DNA from: Aquisalinus sp.
Lineage (GTDB): Bacteria; Pseudomonadota; Alphaproteobacteria; Caulobacterales; Parvularculaceae
Assembly (NCBI GenBank): GCA_022763115.1
Contig: JALEGJ010000102.1
Coordinates: 1 to 44,064, forward strand
Reading direction: 5' to 3'
DNA: 44,064 bases
Position 1 is the stretch's first letter; every line of letters begins with the position of its first letter. Position numbers and translations under genes: made by a program. The notes below the pieces were generated by a model, which was given only the letters and a program-made list of their open reading frames with translations, did no database searches and had not been told where the DNA came from. Below are positions 42,390 to 44,064 of this stretch, in pieces.

Positions 42390-42731
42390 ATGTCTGATGT
42401 CACATTGCTTTACATTACGGTGCCAAACCTCGAAACAGGCGCAGCTCTGGCAGAGAAGCTGGTTACGGCGCGCGCCTGCGCTTGTGTGAACCTGCTGCCG
42501 GGTATGCGCTCAGTCTATGAGTGGCAAGGCAAGATCGAGCAGGCGGAGGAAGCCGTGATGATCGTCAAGACGACGGCTGCGGCGGCTGATGCAACTCAGG
42601 AGCTGATTGCCGCAGAACATCCTTATGACTGCCCGTGTATTCTCGCCTTGCCGGTTGATGCGGGCGCCTCGTATCCGGCGTTTCTGGATTGGATTGCCGA
42701 CATGACGGAAGGCCATTTGGCGAAAGATTGA
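42390..42731 (+). CDS. cutA: CutA1 divalent-cation tolerance protein
   Basis: A 113-residue trimeric protein of the CutA1 family, linked to copper tolerance, with unsettled mechanism. The core is typical: LLYITVPNLETGAALAEKLVTARACACVNLLPGMRSVYEWQGKIEQAEEAVMIVKT, and the EHPYDCPCILALPVDAG segment near the C-terminus. GGAGGTG sits eight bases before the ATG. It is divergent from rpsD. Confidence 0.94.
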   Translation: MSDVTLLYITVPNLETGAALAEKLVTARACACVNLLPGMRSVYEWQGKIEQAEEAVMIVKTTAAAADATQELIAAEHPYDCPCILALPVDAGASYPAFLDWIADMTEGHLAKD

Positions 42732-42733
42732 CC

Positions 42734-42762
42734 TTGACAAAGTTTGGCAAGAGCGCACTTTC
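42734..42762 (+). promoter_or_regulatory. Putative promoter of the ParDE pair
   Basis: A perfect TTGACA -35 box lies at 42734-42739, 44 bases before the antitoxin ATG; a poor ACTTTC-like -10 follows after 17 bases. Promoter between cutA and parD, low certainty. Confidence 0.35.
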
Positions 42763-42782
42763 GTAGAAACGGAGTTTGCGGC

Positions 42783-43025
42783 ATGTCCACAATGAATATT
42801 TCCCTTCCTTCAACCCTGAAAGAATGGGTGGAAGAGCAGGCACGAGACGGAAATTACAGCAATACCAGCGATTACATGCGTGATCTCATTCGCCAGGAAC
42901 AAACACGGCGTGAGAAAATCGCCCATATGCAACAGCTGGTGACCGAGGCGCTGGAAAGTGGCGCCGGCTCCAGCACGCCAGACGAATTACTGGCGCGTGC
43001 CCGCGCTGCCGTAAGCGGAAGTTGA
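42783..43025 (+). CDS. parD: ParD-family antitoxin
   Basis: An 80-residue antitoxin. The N-terminus MSTMNISLPSTLKEWVEEQ is the ribbon-helix-helix DNA-binding domain; SDYMRDLIRQEQ continues it; the Ser/Ala/Glu-rich C-terminus binds and neutralises the toxin. It starts at ATG 42783. The toxin gene begins 7 bases after its stop. ParD is expected to repress this promoter. Confidence 0.9.
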   Translation: MSTMNISLPSTLKEWVEEQARDGNYSNTSDYMRDLIRQEQTRREKIAHMQQLVTEALESGAGSSTPDELLARARAAVSGS

Positions 43026-43032
43026 CTGCAGT

Positions 43033-43329
43033 GTGCCGTACGTTCTGAGCAAGCGGGCCGAAGAAGATGTCATTAACATATATGCCAAAGGCACAGCCCT
43101 GTTTGGGCTTGAGCAAGCGGAAAGCTATTTTGCTGCGCTCATGGGCACGTTCGATATACTGGGGGCGTATCCAATGATCGCACGGGAGCGGCGGGAAATT
43201 GACCCGCCTGTCAGGATTCATCCGCATGGTGCCCACATTATCGTCTATACTATTTCTGAAGACGGCGGCACTCATATTCTTCGTGTACGTCATGGACGGG
43301 AAAACTGGAGCACAAATGATACAACATGA
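43033..43329 (+). CDS. parE: ParE-family toxin
   Basis: A 98-residue RelE/ParE-superfamily toxin starting with GTG at 43033. Family features are LSKRAEEDVINIYAKG near the N-terminus, a YFAALMGTFDILGAYPMIARERREI helix region, and the C-terminal HIIVYTISEDGGTHILRVRHGRENW. ParE toxins of known function poison DNA gyrase; target here is inferred. Complete with its antitoxin, so probably functional. Confidence 0.92.
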   Translation: MPYVLSKRAEEDVINIYAKGTALFGLEQAESYFAALMGTFDILGAYPMIARERREIDPPVRIHPHGAHIIVYTISEDGGTHILRVRHGRENWSTNDTT

Positions 43330-43406
43330 CTATCGTGTCCAATTGCCTTTGGCAGGCGATACGCCTACGAGCAGACATTTGACAGAGTTTCTTGAGGAAG
43401 CAGTCC

Positions 43407-44064
43407 ATGTTTTTGCGTAATATCTGGTATTTTGCCTTTCAGGGCTCTGACCTGAAACCGGGCAAGATGATCCACAAGAAGCTCTTGGGCGAGCCGGTGC
43501 TGTTCGGGCGCAAACAGGATGGTGAAGTTTTTGCCTTGCGCGATATCTGCCCGCATCGCGGCGTTCTGCTCTCCGGCGGGCGCCTGCTTGGCCCCGGTGA
43601 CAGGGCCGTGGGTGAAACCGTTTCCTCGGACCAGGTGGAATGCCCTTATCATGGCTGGCGCTTTGGTGCCGACGGCAAATGCGCGGCTATTCCCTCGCTG
43701 GTGCCGGGGCAGGATATTGAGGTCGAGAAAATCCGTGTGCAGCGCTATCAGGTGGCGGAGGCCAATGGCCTCATCTGGATTTTCATGCCGGAAGCACAGG
43801 ATCGCCCGGCCCTTGCTGACGATCTGGTGGAGGATATTCCACCGCCCCCGGTACTGCCCGGCATTGAGGCCGCCCACCGCCCACGGATGCGCGACAGGAT
43901 CATGTTTGACTGCCATATCGACAATGCCGTGATCGGCCTGATGGACCCGGCGCACGGGCCATTCGTGCATCAGGCCTGGTGGTGGCGCAAACCTGACTCC
44001 ATTCATCAGAAGGCAAAGGAATTTGCACCATCAGAGCTGGGCTTCACCATGGTTGCCCATGAAC
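43407..44064 (+). CDS. Rieske non-heme iron oxygenase, partial (cut by window end)
   Basis: The N-terminal 219 residues of an aromatic-ring hydroxylating oxygenase subunit. The start ATG has GAGGAAG upstream. The Rieske 2Fe-2S cluster ligands are CPHRG and CPYHGW (Cys-His pairs). The mononuclear-iron region includes a DNAVIGLMDPAHGPFVHQ segment with its histidines near residues 180-190. The family includes vanillate demethylases and phenoxybenzoate dioxygenase; substrate unknown. It runs off the window end. Confidence 0.93.
   Translation, partial: MFLRNIWYFAFQGSDLKPGKMIHKKLLGEPVLFGRKQDGEVFALRDICPHRGVLLSGGRLLGPGDRAVGETVSSDQVECPYHGWRFGADGKCAAIPSLVPGQDIEVEKIRVQRYQVAEANGLIWIFMPEAQDRPALADDLVEDIPPPPVLPGIEAAHRPRMRDRIMFDCHIDNAVIGLMDPAHGPFVHQAWWWRKPDSIHQKAKEFAPSELGFTMVAHE

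Noticed and set aside
1-44064. tRNA, rRNA, insertion sequences, prophage or integrase genes
   Set aside because: I looked for them, especially around the CRISPR unit, and found no recognisable example.

Overview
The window looks like a chromosomal segment of a (probably marine) alphaproteobacterium. The pointers are a fused N-acetylglutamate kinase/synthase of the kind known from Maricaulis-type bacteria, ETF-ubiquinone oxidoreductase next to a TPR lipoprotein and ispE, NnrU, SapC, a DctPQM TRAP transporter and an H-NOX signalling operon. A closer taxon cannot be fixed from the sequence alone. Coding density is high, most genes are housekeeping, and no prophage, transposase, tRNA or rRNA gene was recognised.

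Layout. 0.3-2.5 kb: an unknown acidic protein, NnrU and a short-chain dehydrogenase. 2.5-5.5 kb, minus strand: an H-NOX gas sensor, a PAS histidine kinase and a receiver-kinase hybrid, ending in a terminator buried in the convergent dehydrogenase gene. 5.7-10 kb, minus: a second dehydrogenase, a secreted protein, NAGK/NAGS, a DUF4199 membrane protein and a membrane-anchored LuxR-type regulator. 10.2-13.0 kb, plus: TRAP transporter dctPQM. 13.0-13.5 kb, minus: two 29-residue membrane peptides too short for usual gene calling, each behind a CRP/FNR-type palindrome. 13.5-14.3 kb: non-coding DNA with REP-like palindromes. 14.3-16.05 kb: a CRISPR array (four 36-nt repeats, three 30-nt spacers) beside a compact protein of about 480 residues carrying two R-x4-H HEPN RNase motifs. 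I read this as a miniature type VI (Cas13-like) system and as the most important content of the window.

16-28.5 kb: DUF3429 protein, DUF1353 lipoprotein, ETF-QO, TPR lipoprotein, ispE, a WecA-like sugar-phosphate transferase, polyprenyl diphosphate synthase, S49 peptidase, Kbp/LysM protein, a DnaQ-like exonuclease and an alpha/beta hydrolase. 28.6-37.2 kb: SapC, a DsbD-like thiol reductase with a redoxin, pgi, periplasmic cyclophilin, PPK2, a small lipoprotein and a CDF metal exporter. 37.2-42.2 kb, minus: two periplasm-directed MsrA paralogues, a GNAT acetyltransferase, a large membrane hydrolase of unknown role, and rpsD. 42.4-44.06 kb, plus: cutA, a ParDE toxin-antitoxin pair and a Rieske oxygenase cut by the window end.

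Functional themes. Several genes serve envelope redox and lipid-carrier chemistry: DsbD-like reductase, redoxin, two MsrA, polyprenyl synthase, ispE and the WecA-like transferase. The H-NOX operon is a likely nitric-oxide input to phosphorelay signalling. The HEPN-CRISPR unit and ParDE are the defence and stress modules. No cas1 or cas2 lies in the window, so the array is either not acquiring spacers or depends on machinery elsewhere.
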